A stretch of DNA of 64,000 nucleotides from Amycolatopsis camponoti (GTDB lineage Bacteria; Actinomycetota; Actinomycetes; Mycobacteriales; Pseudonocardiaceae): the NCBI RefSeq assembly GCF_902497555.1, contig NZ_CABVGP010000001.1, forward strand, positions 4,010,501 through 4,074,500, in the 5' to 3' direction. Of this stretch, positions 8,136 to 17,766 are shown in pieces. Each line of letters starts with the position of its first letter. The first letter of the stretch is position 1. Under the pieces are notes generated by a model. The model was given only the letters and a program-made list of their open reading frames with translations, did not search any database and was not told the origin of the DNA. The position numbers and the translations under genes are program-made.

Positions 8136-10429
8136 GACCCGAACTCCGGCGCCAGGACGCGGTCGAAGCCGACGTGACGGCGTGACCCGGTGAGCGTGCA
8201 GTGCAGGGTCGCGACGAACTGCTCGCTCGAAGTCCCGACGCGCAGTTCGACGTCGCCGGGGTCGACCAGGCGCCGGCCGTCCCGGCCCGTGTACGACGTC
8301 AGGTCCGCGTGCAGGCCGATGTCGACGACGACCGTCGCGCCCGGCTCCAGCGAGACCCGGCGGGCCGCGATCAGCTGGCGCTCGGGGCGCGCGACCTCCG
8401 CCACCGGGTCGTGCAGGTACACCTGGACGACCTCCGACGCGGGCCGGGAGTGGTCGTTGCGCAGGGTCACCCGGACCCGGCACACGCCGTCGGTCGGCCA
8501 CAGGGAACCCGTCGCGCTCACGTCGACCCAGGTCACCGGCGCGTACGACAGCCCGTGGCCGAACGGGAACAGCGCCGTCGGGTCGACCGTGCTCACCTCG
8601 CTGCGGCGGCCGAGCGGCGCGGCGAGGTACGTCGAGGGCTGGCTCGCGCCGGCCGCCGGGAAGCTCACCGGCAGCCGGCCCGACGGGTCGATCCGTCCAC
8701 TGAGGACACCTTCGAGTGCCGGAGCGCCCTCTTCGCCGGGGTAGAAACCGCAGATCACCGCGGCCAGCCGGTCGATCTGCCGCGAAAGCTCGTACGGGCG
8801 CCCGGAGAGCAGGACCAGCACGACCGGCTTGCCGGTGGCCAGCAGAGCTTCCAGCAACTCCTCCTGACGGCCCGGCAGCCGCAGGTCGGGCGCGTCGCAG
8901 CCTTCCCCGGACGTCCCGCCGCCGAACAGGCCCGCCCGGTCACCCAGGACGGCCACGCAGACGGACGCGTCGGCGCAAGCCGCCACCGCTTCCTCGATCC
9001 CGGCGTCGTCCCCGCCGACGACCGGGCAGCCCAGCGCGTACGTGACGTCGAAGGACGACCGCAGCGCCTCCGCCACCGTCGGCACCGTGACGCCGAACGG
9101 GACGTCCGGGTGGTGGACGCCGACGTGCAGCGGGAACGAGTAGCAGCCGAGCATCGCACCCGCCGTGTCGGCGCGCGGCCCGACGACGGCGACCCGGGCG
9201 CCGGGAGCCAGCGGCAGTGTCCCGTCGTTGTGCGCCAGCACGATCGACTTCTCGGCCACCTCGCGGGCGAGCGAGCGCGACGCGGCGTCGTCGAGGTCGA
9301 CCTCCTCGGGCACCTCGGGTGCCCAGTCCGCGTCGAGCAGACCCAGTTCGCACTTCTGGCGCAGCACGCGCTCGAGGGCGCGGTCGACAGCGGCGGCGTC
9401 GACCGCGCCCCCTTCCACCGCGGCGAGCAGCGGCTCGCCGTAGCAGTCCATGGTGGGCAGCTCCACGTCGACGCCCGCGGTCAGCGCCTGCCCGGCCGCG
9501 TCGGCCCGGTCGGCCGCGACGCCGTGCAGCCGGTGCAGGAACGCCACGCCGAAGTAGTCGGCGACGACCGTGCCGGTGAAGCCGTAGGTGTCGCGCAGCA
9601 GGCCCGTCAGCAGCGTCGTATCGGCGGCGGCCGGCACGCCGTCGGTGTCGTTGTAGGCGCTCATCACCGACCGTGCGCCGGCGCGCAGCGCGAGCTCGAA
9701 CGGCGGGAGCAGGACATCCGCGACCTCCCGCGGCCCGGCCGAAACCGGGGCCAGGTTGCGCCCGGCACGCGAGGCGGAGTACCCGACGAAGTGCTTCAAC
9801 GTCGAGATCACGCCGGCCGACTCGAGCCCGGCGACGTACGCGCTGCCGATCGTGCCGACCAGGTACGGATCTTCGCCGATGGTCTCTTCGACGCGGCCCC
9901 ACCGCAGGTCCCGCGCGACGTCGAGGACCGGCGCGAGGCCCTGGTGCACGCCCAGTCCCCGCATGGTCTGCCCGATCCGCGCTGCCATCCGGCGCACCAG
10001 GTCCGGGTCGAACGTCGCACCCCAGGACAGCGGCGCCGGGTAGATCGTCGCCTGCCACGCGGCCAGCCCGGTCAGGCATTCCTCGTGGACGAGGGCGGGG
10101 ATGCCGAACCGGTTGCTGGAGACGATCTGGCGCTGCCTGCGCGCGAGGCTGTGCGCCCCGATCAGCGGGTCGACCGGGCGGGTGCCGAAGACGCGGGTCA
10201 GCTGCCCGATGCCGTGGCGGACCAGGTCGTCGAGGTCGACCGCGGCGTCGACGAAGTCGTGCTGGTGCGGCGCCATCTCCCCGCCGGCGTCGATGCCGAC
10301 CCAGACGCCGTAGAGCTGGGCGAGCTTTTCGCGCAGCGTCATGCGCGCCATCAGGGCGCGGACGCGTTCGCCCGGGTCGGCCGCGGGGTCTCGCCACGGC
10401 TCGGGGGCCGCGGCAGGCTGCGTGGTCAA
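8132..10429 (-). CDS. Glycoside hydrolase family 3, probable intracellular beta-xylosidase (BxlA-like, 765 aa)
   Basis: A three-domain GH3 enzyme: TIM barrel (residues ~30-350, with WGRVEETIGEDPYLVG and STLKHFVGYSASRAGRN), alpha/beta sandwich (~390-620) and fibronectin-III-like C-terminal domain (~650-750). The likely nucleophile is the Asp of GTVVADYFGV. There is no signal peptide, so it acts on imported oligosaccharides. Next to a LacI gene and a three-part sugar importer it reproduces the content of the Streptomyces bxl xylobiose cluster, including the usual length of BxlA (~770 aa). The start is TTG at 10429 with GGCGGAAAG upstream. Beta-glucosidase activity cannot be excluded by sequence. 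Confidence 0.87.
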   Translation of the reverse strand: MTTQPAAAPEPWRDPAADPGERVRALMARMTLREKLAQLYGVWVGIDAGGEMAPHQHDFVDAAVDLDDLVRHGIGQLTRVFGTRPVDPLIGAHSLARRQRQIVSSNRFGIPALVHEECLTGLAAWQATIYPAPLSWGATFDPDLVRRMAARIGQTMRGLGVHQGLAPVLDVARDLRWGRVEETIGEDPYLVGTIGSAYVAGLESAGVISTLKHFVGYSASRAGRNLAPVSAGPREVADVLLPPFELALRAGARSVMSAYNDTDGVPAAADTTLLTGLLRDTYGFTGTVVADYFGVAFLHRLHGVAADRADAAGQALTAGVDVELPTMDCYGEPLLAAVEGGAVDAAAVDRALERVLRQKCELGLLDADWAPEVPEEVDLDDAASRSLAREVAEKSIVLAHNDGTLPLAPGARVAVVGPRADTAGAMLGCYSFPLHVGVHHPDVPFGVTVPTVAEALRSSFDVTYALGCPVVGGDDAGIEEAVAACADASVCVAVLGDRAGLFGGGTSGEGCDAPDLRLPGRQEELLEALLATGKPVVLVLLSGRPYELSRQIDRLAAVICGFYPGEEGAPALEGVLSGRIDPSGRLPVSFPAAGASQPSTYLAAPLGRRSEVSTVDPTALFPFGHGLSYAPVTWVDVSATGSLWPTDGVCRVRVTLRNDHSRPASEVVQVYLHDPVAEVARPERQLIAARRVSLEPGATVVVDIGLHADLTSYTGRDGRRLVDPGDVELRVGTSSEQFVATLHCTLTGSRRHVGFDRVLAPEFGS

Positions 10430-10491
10430 GGCTTTCCGCCCTTCGTCAGGAGGTGAGCTTCCGGGACGCGAAGCTTCCGGATGTCACAGGA

Positions 10492-11520
10492 TCAGGAGAG
10501 GGCCCGGGTCGAGCTGCGCACCACCAGGCCGGTGTCGAGGGTGACGTGGGTGCGCTCGACCTCGTCGCCGTTGATCAACGCGATGAGCATGCGGATCGCC
10601 CGGTGGCCCATCTCGCGGATCGGCTGGTCCACTGTGGTCAGTGGCGGGCTGCAGAGCGCGGATTCGGGGACGTTGTCGAAACCGACCACGGAAAGGTCGT
10701 CGGGCACGGAAAGCCCCAGCTCGCGGGCCGCGCCGACGGTCGCGATGGCCGAGATGTCGTTCGCGGCGAACACCGCGGTGGGGCGGTCCGGGCCGGTCAG
10801 CAGGTCGTGCGCCGACGCCGCGGAAACCTCCGGGTCGTAGGCGCCGATCCGGATCAGGTTCTCGTCGGCCGGCACGCCCGCGGCGTCGAGGGCCCGCAGG
10901 TAGCCCGCCTTGCGCAGCGACGCCGATTCGAGGTCGGGGCGGCCGGCGAGGAAGGCGATCCGCCGGTGCCCCAGGTCGAGGAGGTGCTCGGTGGCCAGCT
11001 GCGCGCCGCGGAGGTTGTCCGAGTCGATGGTCGGCAGGTGTGACGGCCCGGTGTGCGGGTCGACCGCGACGACCGGCGTGCCGGGCACGGCTTCGAGCGA
11101 GACGGCGGGCGTGACGAGCACGGCGCCGTCGACGAGAGTGCCGGAAAGCCTGGACAGGTAACGCTTTTCCCAGCCCTTCGGGTCGCCGGTGCGCCCACCG
11201 GCGGAGTAGACGACGAGCTCGAACCCGCTGCCGCGGATGGCGTCCGCGGCGCCCTTGAGCAGCTCGGTGGAGAACGGTTCGAGGTCGGCGACCAGGATCC
11301 CGATCACGTTGGTCCGGTGGTTTCTCAGGCTCTGCGCCACGAGACTCGCTTCGTACCCGAGCTCTTCGATCACCGCGCGGACCTTCGCGAGCGTTGCGGC
11401 GGAGACGCCGTAGCGCTCGTTGATCACCTTGGAAACTGTGGCCACCGAGACGCCGGCATGGGCCGCGACGTCACGGATGGTCACCCTCGAACTGGGCTGC
11501 ATGGGGCTCAGACTAGCCAT
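10492..11520 (-). CDS. LacI-family repressor of the xylo-oligosaccharide operon (342 aa)
   Basis: The helix-turn-helix is at the N-terminus (VTIRDVAAHAGVSVATVSKVINERYGVS) with the hinge helix AQSLRNHRTN, followed by a periplasmic-binding-protein-like sugar domain (HRRIAFLAGRPDLESA, PTAVFAANDISAIATVG, LSVVGFDNVPES). It is divergent from the sugar importer and 62 bases upstream of GH3, so it probably controls both sides. A near-perfect palindrome sits just upstream of its start (11527-11540). ATG at 11520 was chosen; a second ATG at 11502 would also leave the whole DNA-binding domain. Inducer unknown; xylobiose or a xylo-oligosaccharide is likely. Confidence 0.88.
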   Translation of the reverse strand: MASLSPMQPSSRVTIRDVAAHAGVSVATVSKVINERYGVSAATLAKVRAVIEELGYEASLVAQSLRNHRTNVIGILVADLEPFSTELLKGAADAIRGSGFELVVYSAGGRTGDPKGWEKRYLSRLSGTLVDGAVLVTPAVSLEAVPGTPVVAVDPHTGPSHLPTIDSDNLRGAQLATEHLLDLGHRRIAFLAGRPDLESASLRKAGYLRALDAAGVPADENLIRIGAYDPEVSAASAHDLLTGPDRPTAVFAANDISAIATVGAARELGLSVPDDLSVVGFDNVPESALCSPPLTTVDQPIREMGHRAIRMLIALINGDEVERTHVTLDTGLVVRSSTRALS

Positions 11521-11526
11521 GTAAAA

Positions 11527-11540
11527 CGTTATCGACAACG
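11527..11540. promoter_or_regulatory. Candidate LacI operator
   Basis: CGTTATCGACAACG is a 14-bp inverted repeat (12 of 14 positions symmetrical) in the divergent lacI / ABC promoter region, directly beside a TTGACA at 11542-11547 that can serve as the -35 of the ABC operon. The position suits repression of both directions. Confidence 0.6.
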
Positions 11541-11636
11541 ATTGACATCCGATTTGCCCGGGAGCAAACTCTTCGCCAACCCGGGTGCCGTCGCGCCCCG
11601 TCCTACTCGGCCGAAGTCGTCAGGAGTGGACCCACG

Positions 11637-12932
11637 ATGTCTGTCAAACGCCGGATCCCCGTTCTCGCCGCTCTGGCGGCCGTCGTGCCGCTCGCGCTCT
11701 CCGCGTGCAGCGGGGGGAGCGACGCACCCGCGCAGCCGAGCGGTCCGGTCACCCTCACCTGGTGGCACAACGGAACCACCGACCCGATCAAGTCGATCTG
11801 GGAGAAGGTCGTCGCCGACTACCACCAGGCGCACCCCGACGTCACGATCAAGGCCCAGCCGCTGCAGAACGAGGACTTCCCCACCAAGGTCCCGCTCGCG
11901 CTGCAGGGGGCCGAGCCGCCGGACGTCTACCAGTCCTGGGGCGCCGGTGACCTCGCCTCGCAGATCACCTCGGGCAAGGTCGCCGACATCACCGACGCCA
12001 CGAAGCCGTGGATCACCCAGACCACCGGCAAGTTCGGCGAGAACTGGCAGGTCGACGGCAAGCAGTACGGCGTGCCGTTCGAGCAGCACTTCGTCGGCTT
12101 CTGGTACCGCAAGGACCTGTTCCAGCAGGCCGGGATCACCACCCCGCCGAAGACGATGGACGAGCTGAACGCCGCCGTCACGCAGCTGAAGGCCAAGAGC
12201 ATCGCGCCGATCTCCGTCGGCGGCAAGGACCGCTGGCCGGACGCCTTCTACTACAACTACTTCGCCATCCGCGAATGCTCGGTCGACACGCTCAAGCAGT
12301 CGGTGAAGGCGGTCAAGCTCGAAGACCCGTGCTGGACGAAGGCCGGGCAGGACCTGAAGACGTTCCTGGCCACGCAGCCCTTCCAGACCGGGTTCGCCGG
12401 CACGCCGGCCCAGCAGGGCGCGGGCAGCTCCGCCGGCCTTGTCGCCAACGGCAAGGCCGCGATGGAGCTGCAGGGCGACTGGGAACCCGGCACCATGTCG
12501 TCGTTGACCGACGACAAGCAGCTGGACTCGAAGGTCGGCTGGTTCCCGTTCCCGTCGGTGGCGGGTGGCCAGGGCGACCCGGCGGCCGTGCTCGGCGGCG
12601 GTGACGGCTTCGCCTGCACCACCCGCGCGTCGAAGGCGTGCGCGGACTTCCTGCAGTACCTGGGCAGTGAACCGGTTCAGACGCAGCTCGCGGCCCAGGG
12701 GGCCGGCCTGCCCGTCAACACCGTCGCGGCCAAGTCGCTGAAGACCGACACGCTGCGGGCCGTCTACGACTACGGCACGAAGGCGCCGTACCTGCAGATG
12801 TACTTCGACCGGGCGTTCCCGACCGCGGTCGGCGCCGCGCTGAACGACGCGGTGGCCAACATGTTCGCCGGCCAGGGCACCCCCGAAGGCATCGTGGCCG
12901 CCGTCAACCAGGCCGCGGCGGGCAACAAGTGA
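11637..12932 (+). CDS. ABC sugar transporter, lipoprotein solute-binding component (431 aa)
   Basis: Extracellular binding protein of the CUT1 (family 1) class. The lipobox LSAC gives the lipidated Cys24; the mature part begins with a short Gly/Ser linker and VTLTWWHNGTTDPIKSIWEKV. The C-terminal aromatic-rich part (DRWPDAFYYNYFAI, WFPFPSVAGG) is typical of oligosaccharide binders. ATG at 11637 follows AGGAG. It is first in an operon with two permeases and, slightly further, GH115, and by context binds xylobiose or xylo-oligosaccharides (compare BxlE). No ATPase gene is in the operon, so a shared MsiK-type ATPase elsewhere is expected. Confidence 0.9.
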   Translation: MSVKRRIPVLAALAAVVPLALSACSGGSDAPAQPSGPVTLTWWHNGTTDPIKSIWEKVVADYHQAHPDVTIKAQPLQNEDFPTKVPLALQGAEPPDVYQSWGAGDLASQITSGKVADITDATKPWITQTTGKFGENWQVDGKQYGVPFEQHFVGFWYRKDLFQQAGITTPPKTMDELNAAVTQLKAKSIAPISVGGKDRWPDAFYYNYFAIRECSVDTLKQSVKAVKLEDPCWTKAGQDLKTFLATQPFQTGFAGTPAQQGAGSSAGLVANGKAAMELQGDWEPGTMSSLTDDKQLDSKVGWFPFPSVAGGQGDPAAVLGGGDGFACTTRASKACADFLQYLGSEPVQTQLAAQGAGLPVNTVAAKSLKTDTLRAVYDYGTKAPYLQMYFDRAFPTAVGAALNDAVANMFAGQGTPEGIVAAVNQAAAGNK

Positions 12933-13897
12933 CCACGGCGACGACCCCGGTGCGGACGGCGCGGCCGTCCGCACCGGCGGTCCCCGCCCGGAAGAAACGT
13001 CCGAGCCTGCGCAAACGGCTCGAGCTGGCGCTGCTGCTCGGGCCGGCCCTGCTGCTGTTCGCCGGGTTCGTCCTGGTGCCGATCGGGATCGCCGCCTTCT
13101 ACAGCTTGTTCAAGTGGAACGGCTTCGGCCCGCTCGACAAGTTCATCGGCTTCGACAACTACGCCGACGCCTTCAGCGGGTCGGTGTTCCAAAGCGCCAT
13201 CGTGCACAACCTGATCATCGCGGGACTGTCGATCGTGGTGCAGCTGCCGCTGTCGATCGGGCTGGCGATGCTGCTCAACCGAAAGCTGCGCGGCCGCGCG
13301 GTGCTGCGCGCGCTGGTGTTCGCGCCGTACGTGCTTTCCGAGGCGATCACCGCGGTGATCTGGGTGCTGATGCTGCAGCCCAACGGGTTCGCCGACCAGG
13401 TGCTCAAGGGCGCCGGGCTCGGCGGCCTGATCCACAACTGGCTGGCCGACCCGGGCATCGTGCTCTACACGATGTTCGCGGTGATCACCTGGAAGTACAT
13501 CGGCTTCGGCATCATCCTGCTGCTGGCCGGTCTGCAAGGGGTGCCCGCGGAGCTGCGCGAAGCCGCCGCGCTCGACGGCGCGTCGGCCTGGCAGACCACC
13601 CGCCACGTCGTGCTGCCGCTGCTCGGGCCGACCATCCGGATCTGGATCTTCCTCTCGGTGATCGGCTCGCTCCAACTGTTCGACGTCGTCTGGATCATGA
13701 CGACGGGCGGCCCGGCGAACGCGTCGACGACGATGGCGACCTACCTGGTCGACCACGGCTTCAAGCGCTACGAATTCGGGTTCGGCTCCGCGGTGGCGGT
13801 GATCCTGTTCGTCATCTGCTTCGTGTTCGCCCTGCTGTACCAGCGGTTCGCGCTGCGCCGCGACACCCAGGGCGCCCTGACGAGGATGGTGGGCTGA
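12929..13897 (+). CDS. ABC sugar transporter permease 1 (322 aa)
   Basis: Integral membrane permease of the CUT1 family with six predicted membrane helices (first at ~ELALLLGPALLLFAGFVLVPIG). The cytoplasmic EAA loop that contacts the ATPase is visible as ELREAAALDGASAWQTTRHV. The GTG start overlaps the binding-protein stop (GTGA). The N-terminal ~35 residues are a Pro/Arg-rich cytosolic tail. It corresponds to BxlF-type subunits. Confidence 0.92.
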   Translation: MTTATTPVRTARPSAPAVPARKKRPSLRKRLELALLLGPALLLFAGFVLVPIGIAAFYSLFKWNGFGPLDKFIGFDNYADAFSGSVFQSAIVHNLIIAGLSIVVQLPLSIGLAMLLNRKLRGRAVLRALVFAPYVLSEAITAVIWVLMLQPNGFADQVLKGAGLGGLIHNWLADPGIVLYTMFAVITWKYIGFGIILLLAGLQGVPAELREAAALDGASAWQTTRHVVLPLLGPTIRIWIFLSVIGSLQLFDVVWIMTTGGPANASTTMATYLVDHGFKRYEFGFGSAVAVILFVICFVFALLYQRFALRRDTQGALTRMVG

Positions 13898-14721
13898 TGC
13901 GTTCACGCCGGTTCGGCCTGTCGGTGGGCTACCTCGCGGCGATCGTCGTGCTCGGGGTGACCGTCGTACCGCTGCTGTTCGTCGTGCTCGGCGGGTTCCG
14001 CACCAACGCCCAGCTCAACAACGACCCGGCCGGGCTGCCCGGACCGTGGATCACGGACAACTACGCGTCGGTCCTCGGTACGAGCGCGTTCTGGGGGTTC
14101 CTCGGCAACAGCGCGCTGATCGCCGTGATCGCGACCGCGGTCGCCGTCGGGCTGGGCTCGATGGCCGGGTACGCGCTGTCGCGGTACCAGTTCAAGGGCC
14201 GGGAAGGCCTGTACACCCTGTTCACGCTCGGCCTGCTGTTCCCGCTGACCGTGGCGACGCTGCCGCTGTACCTGTGGCTGCGCCAGCTGGGCATGCTCGA
14301 GAGCTTCTGGGGCGTGGCGATCCCGGAGGCGGCGTTCTCACTGCCGGTGACGATCGTGATCCTGCGGCCGTTCATGCACGCCATCCCCGGCGAGATCGAG
14401 GACGCGGCGGTGCTCGACGGCGCGAGCCGGCTGGGGTTCTTCTGGCGCATCCTGCTGCCGCTCTCGACACCGGCGCTCACCACGGTCGCCGTTCTCGCCT
14501 TCGTGACGAGCTGGAACGCCTACCTGCTGCCGCTGCTCGTGTTCAACGACTCCGCGCACTTCACCCTCCCGCTCGGCGTCGCCACGTTCCAGTCCCAGTA
14601 CTCCCAGGACACCGCCCGCGTGCTCGCGTTCACCGCGCTGTCGATGATCCCGGCACTCGCGTTCTTCGTGCTCGCCGAACGGCGCATCGTCGGCGGGCTG
14701 ACCGGATCCGTGAAGGGCTGA
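13897..14721 (+). CDS. ABC sugar transporter permease 2 (274 aa)
   Basis: Second CUT1 permease with about six membrane helices (SVGYLAAIVVLGVTVVPLLFVVLGGF first). The EAA loop reads IEDAAVLDGASRLGFFWRI. It starts at the ATG sharing one base with the previous stop (TGATG), so the pair is co-translated. It corresponds to BxlG-type subunits and ends 15 bases before the GH115 gene. Confidence 0.92.
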   Translation: MRSRRFGLSVGYLAAIVVLGVTVVPLLFVVLGGFRTNAQLNNDPAGLPGPWITDNYASVLGTSAFWGFLGNSALIAVIATAVAVGLGSMAGYALSRYQFKGREGLYTLFTLGLLFPLTVATLPLYLWLRQLGMLESFWGVAIPEAAFSLPVTIVILRPFMHAIPGEIEDAAVLDGASRLGFFWRILLPLSTPALTTVAVLAFVTSWNAYLLPLLVFNDSAHFTLPLGVATFQSQYSQDTARVLAFTALSMIPALAFFVLAERRIVGGLTGSVKG

Positions 14722-14736
14722 CTCAGGAGGTCTGCC

Positions 14737-17700
14737 GTGCCGTCCGAGGTACACCGTCGTGCCTTCTTGCAGTTGCTCGCCGCAGCCGGGGCGGGGTCCG
14801 TCGCCCTGCCGGGCCTCGCCGAAGCCGAGACCGGTTTCCCGTTGGTGTCAAAGGGAAAGGCCGCGACGATCGTGGTGGATCCCGGCGATCTGCCGGGGGT
14901 CCGCCGGGTCGCCGGCGACCTGGCCGCCGACGTCGAACGCGTCACCGGCGTCCGGCCGGTCGTGACCGGCGTGGCTCCCGCCGACGGGCCGGTCGTCGTG
15001 GTCGGGACCCTCGGCCACAGCCCGCCGGTCGACTCGCTGGTCACCGCGGGCCGCCTGGACGTCCGTGACATCACCGGGAAGTGGGAGACGTCGCTCAGCC
15101 AGGTCGTCGACGGACGGCTGGTCCTCACCGGGAGCGACCAGCGCGGCGTGATCTACGGCGTCTACGAGGTCTCGCGGCGGATCGGCGTCTCGCCGTGGTA
15201 CTGGTGGGCCGACGTCCCGCCCGCCCGGAGCGCGGAACTGCACCTCCCGCGGGAACGGTTCAGCCTCGGGACCCCGCACGTGAAGTACCGCGGGTTCTTC
15301 ATCAACGACGAGAACCCGGCCCTCGGCACCTGGGCGCCCGCGTACTTCGGGCCCGGTCTCGCGCCCGGCTTCCCGAACGGCTTCAACCACCTGTTCTTCG
15401 CCAAGGTCTTCGAGACGATGCTGCGGCTGCGGGCCAACTACCTGTGGCCGGCGGTGTGGGGGCGCGCGTTCGCCGAGGACGACCCGCTCAACCACGCCAC
15501 GGCCCGGGAGTACGGCATCGTGATGGGCACCTCGCACGAGGCGCCGATGATGCGCGGGATCGAGGAGTGGAACCGGCACGCCGTCCCCGCGGTCCGCGAC
15601 TCCGCCGGGACCATCACGACGCCCGGCCACGACCCGTACGGCGGCACGGGCGAGTGGAGCTTCCGCCGCAACGGCGAGGCGATCAAGGCGTACTGGACCG
15701 ACGGCATCCGCCGGATGGCCCGCGAAGGCTTCGAGGGCGTCGTCACGCTCGGCATGCGCGGCAACGGCGACGTCAGCCTGCCCGACGGCGACGGCATCGA
15801 GCTGATGCGGGAGATCATCGCGGCGGAACGCGACATCCTCGCGCGCGAGCTGAGCACGGACGTCCCGCAGGTGTGGACGCTGTACAAGGAGGTCCTGCGC
15901 TACTGGGCGCAGGGCCTGCGCCCACCCGACGACGTCATCGTGGTGTTCACCGACGACAACTGGGGCAACATCCGCAAGCACCCGGACCTCTCGCTGCCGC
16001 CGCACCCCGGCGGGTACGGGCTGTACTACCACTTCGACTACGTCGGCGGCGGCCGCAACTACAAGTGGGTCGACACGGCCCTGCTCGCGAACACCTGGGA
16101 GCAGCTGCACCAGGCGATCTCCTACGGGAACGACCGGCTGTGGGTGGCCAACGTCGGGGACATGAAGGGCAATGAGCTGCCGCTGCAGTTCTTCCTCGAC
16201 TACGCGTGGGACCCTTCGGCGCTCCCGGTCGAGCGGCTGTCCACCTGGGAACGCCAGTTCGCCGCGACGAACTTCGGTCCGGCTCTGGCGTCGGACGTCG
16301 CCGGGGTGCTGCACGACTACGGGCGGCTGCAGTCCCGCCGGAAGCCGGAGCTGCTCAACCGGCGGATCACCCTTCAGCCCGACGGTGGAATCGTCTACGA
16401 CGACCAGGCGACGCCGTTCAGCCTGGTCGACTACCGGGAACTGGACCGGGTGACCGACGAATGGCAGGAGCTGGCAGCACGGGCGACGCGGATCTCGGCG
16501 CGGGTGCCCGCCGATCATCGTGACGCGTTCTACGAACTGGTGCTGTACGAGGTGACGGCGTCGGCGAACCTCTACGCCCTGCGGCGCGCCGAGTTCACGA
16601 ACCTGCTGTACGCGGCACAGGGACGGGCGTCGGCGAACGGGCTCGCCGCCGTCACCGAGGCGCGGTTCGCCGACGACCTCGCGCTGGCCGAGAAGTACAA
16701 CACCGGCATCGCGGGCGGCAAGTGGAAGGGGTTCCAGACCCAGCCGCACATCGACTACGGCGACGTCGCCCGTTACGGCCCGAACGCGCCCTGGCAGCAG
16801 CCGGAGATGGACAACGTCGCGCTGCCGGACGTCATCTTTCCCGCGGTGCGGCGGCTTTCGCTGCCGGTCGAGGCTTCCTTGGGTGTCGCGGTGGACGGGT
16901 CCGCGCAGGCGTGGCCGGGCGCGGCGGGACGTCCGGTGCTGCCGGAGTTCAGCCCGTTCCAGACCGCGCCGGCCCAGTACATCGACGTGGTCAACCGGGG
17001 CCGGACGCCGTTCCGCTGCCAGGTTTCCGTCGGCGCGCCATGGGTGCTGGTCGAGCCGCGCGGCGGCCGGGTGGGGGAGGAGCTGCGGATGACCGTGCGG
17101 ATCGACTGGAGCCGGGCGCCGAAGGGCGTGACGACCGTGCCGATCACGGTGTCGGGGGCGGGGGAGTCGGTGGCGGTGGACGCGGTGGTGGCGCACCGCT
17201 CGGCGCCGCCGTCGTGGCGGCGCGGGTTCGTCGAGGCCGGCGGATACGTGTCGATGGAGGCCGCGCACTATTCGGCGAACGTCGGATCCCCGGGCGCATC
17301 CTGGCGGGCGGTCCCGGACCTGGGCATGACCCCGTTCCCGGTGACGGCGGGGAGCCGGGCGGCGGGTGCGGGGCCGCGGCTGGAGTACCGGATGACGCTG
17401 TTCACGGCCGGCCCGGTGACGGTGTGGGCGTACCTTTCGCCGCGTTCGAACGTGCTGCCGGGGGACGGGCTGCGGTACGCGATGTCGTTCGACGACGCCG
17501 CACCGCAGGTCGTGAACATCACGAAGGCCACGGGCGCCGACGACATGACGATGAACCGCCAGTGGGAGCGGACGACGTCGGACAACGTGAACCTGACTTC
17601 GACCCGGCACGTGGTCGAGGAGGCGGGCCCCCACGTGCTCAAGGTGTGGATGGTCGACCCGGTGGTGGTGCTCCGGAAGCTGGTGGTCGACACGGGCGGC

Positions 17701-17751
17701 CTGCGGCCGAGCTACCTGGGGCCGCCGGAGAGCCTGCGGTGGCCGGGATGA
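14737..17751 (+). CDS. Secreted GH115 xylan alpha-1,2-glucuronidase (1004 aa)
   Basis: GH115 enzymes remove (4-O-methyl-)glucuronic acid from internal xylan residues. The central catalytic region is well conserved: YRGFFINDENPALGTWAP, FNHLFFAKVFETMLRLRANYLWPAVW, EYGIVMGTSHEAPMMR, VTLGMRGNGD, VVFTDDNWGNIRKHP and LWVANVGDMKGNELPL. C-terminal all-beta domains follow (~residues 720-1000). The N-terminus HRRAFLQLLAAAGAGSVALPG has a twin-arginine motif, so export is probably through Tat. GTG at 14737 is preceded by CAGGAGG. It is downstream in the ABC operon and so likely under the same LacI. Confidence 0.9.
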   Translation: MPSEVHRRAFLQLLAAAGAGSVALPGLAEAETGFPLVSKGKAATIVVDPGDLPGVRRVAGDLAADVERVTGVRPVVTGVAPADGPVVVVGTLGHSPPVDSLVTAGRLDVRDITGKWETSLSQVVDGRLVLTGSDQRGVIYGVYEVSRRIGVSPWYWWADVPPARSAELHLPRERFSLGTPHVKYRGFFINDENPALGTWAPAYFGPGLAPGFPNGFNHLFFAKVFETMLRLRANYLWPAVWGRAFAEDDPLNHATAREYGIVMGTSHEAPMMRGIEEWNRHAVPAVRDSAGTITTPGHDPYGGTGEWSFRRNGEAIKAYWTDGIRRMAREGFEGVVTLGMRGNGDVSLPDGDGIELMREIIAAERDILARELSTDVPQVWTLYKEVLRYWAQGLRPPDDVIVVFTDDNWGNIRKHPDLSLPPHPGGYGLYYHFDYVGGGRNYKWVDTALLANTWEQLHQAISYGNDRLWVANVGDMKGNELPLQFFLDYAWDPSALPVERLSTWERQFAATNFGPALASDVAGVLHDYGRLQSRRKPELLNRRITLQPDGGIVYDDQATPFSLVDYRELDRVTDEWQELAARATRISARVPADHRDAFYELVLYEVTASANLYALRRAEFTNLLYAAQGRASANGLAAVTEARFADDLALAEKYNTGIAGGKWKGFQTQPHIDYGDVARYGPNAPWQQPEMDNVALPDVIFPAVRRLSLPVEASLGVAVDGSAQAWPGAAGRPVLPEFSPFQTAPAQYIDVVNRGRTPFRCQVSVGAPWVLVEPRGGRVGEELRMTVRIDWSRAPKGVTTVPITVSGAGESVAVDAVVAHRSAPPSWRRGFVEAGGYVSMEAAHYSANVGSPGASWRAVPDLGMTPFPVTAGSRAAGAGPRLEYRMTLFTAGPVTVWAYLSPRSNVLPGDGLRYAMSFDDAAPQVVNITKATGADDMTMNRQWERTTSDNVNLTSTRHVVEEAGPHVLKVWMVDPVVVLRKLVVDTGGLRPSYLGPPESLRWPG

Positions 17752-17766
17752 GCGGGCCGCTCTTCG

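Noticed and set aside
8501..10397. Large open frames overlapping the GH3 gene in other frames
   Set aside because: They translate to Arg/Ala/Gly-rich sequence without motifs; typical shadows of high-GC codon use.
10492..11520. The two LacI genes as a duplication
   Set aside because: Outside conserved family motifs the two proteins differ strongly and have different operators, so they are not a recent copy.
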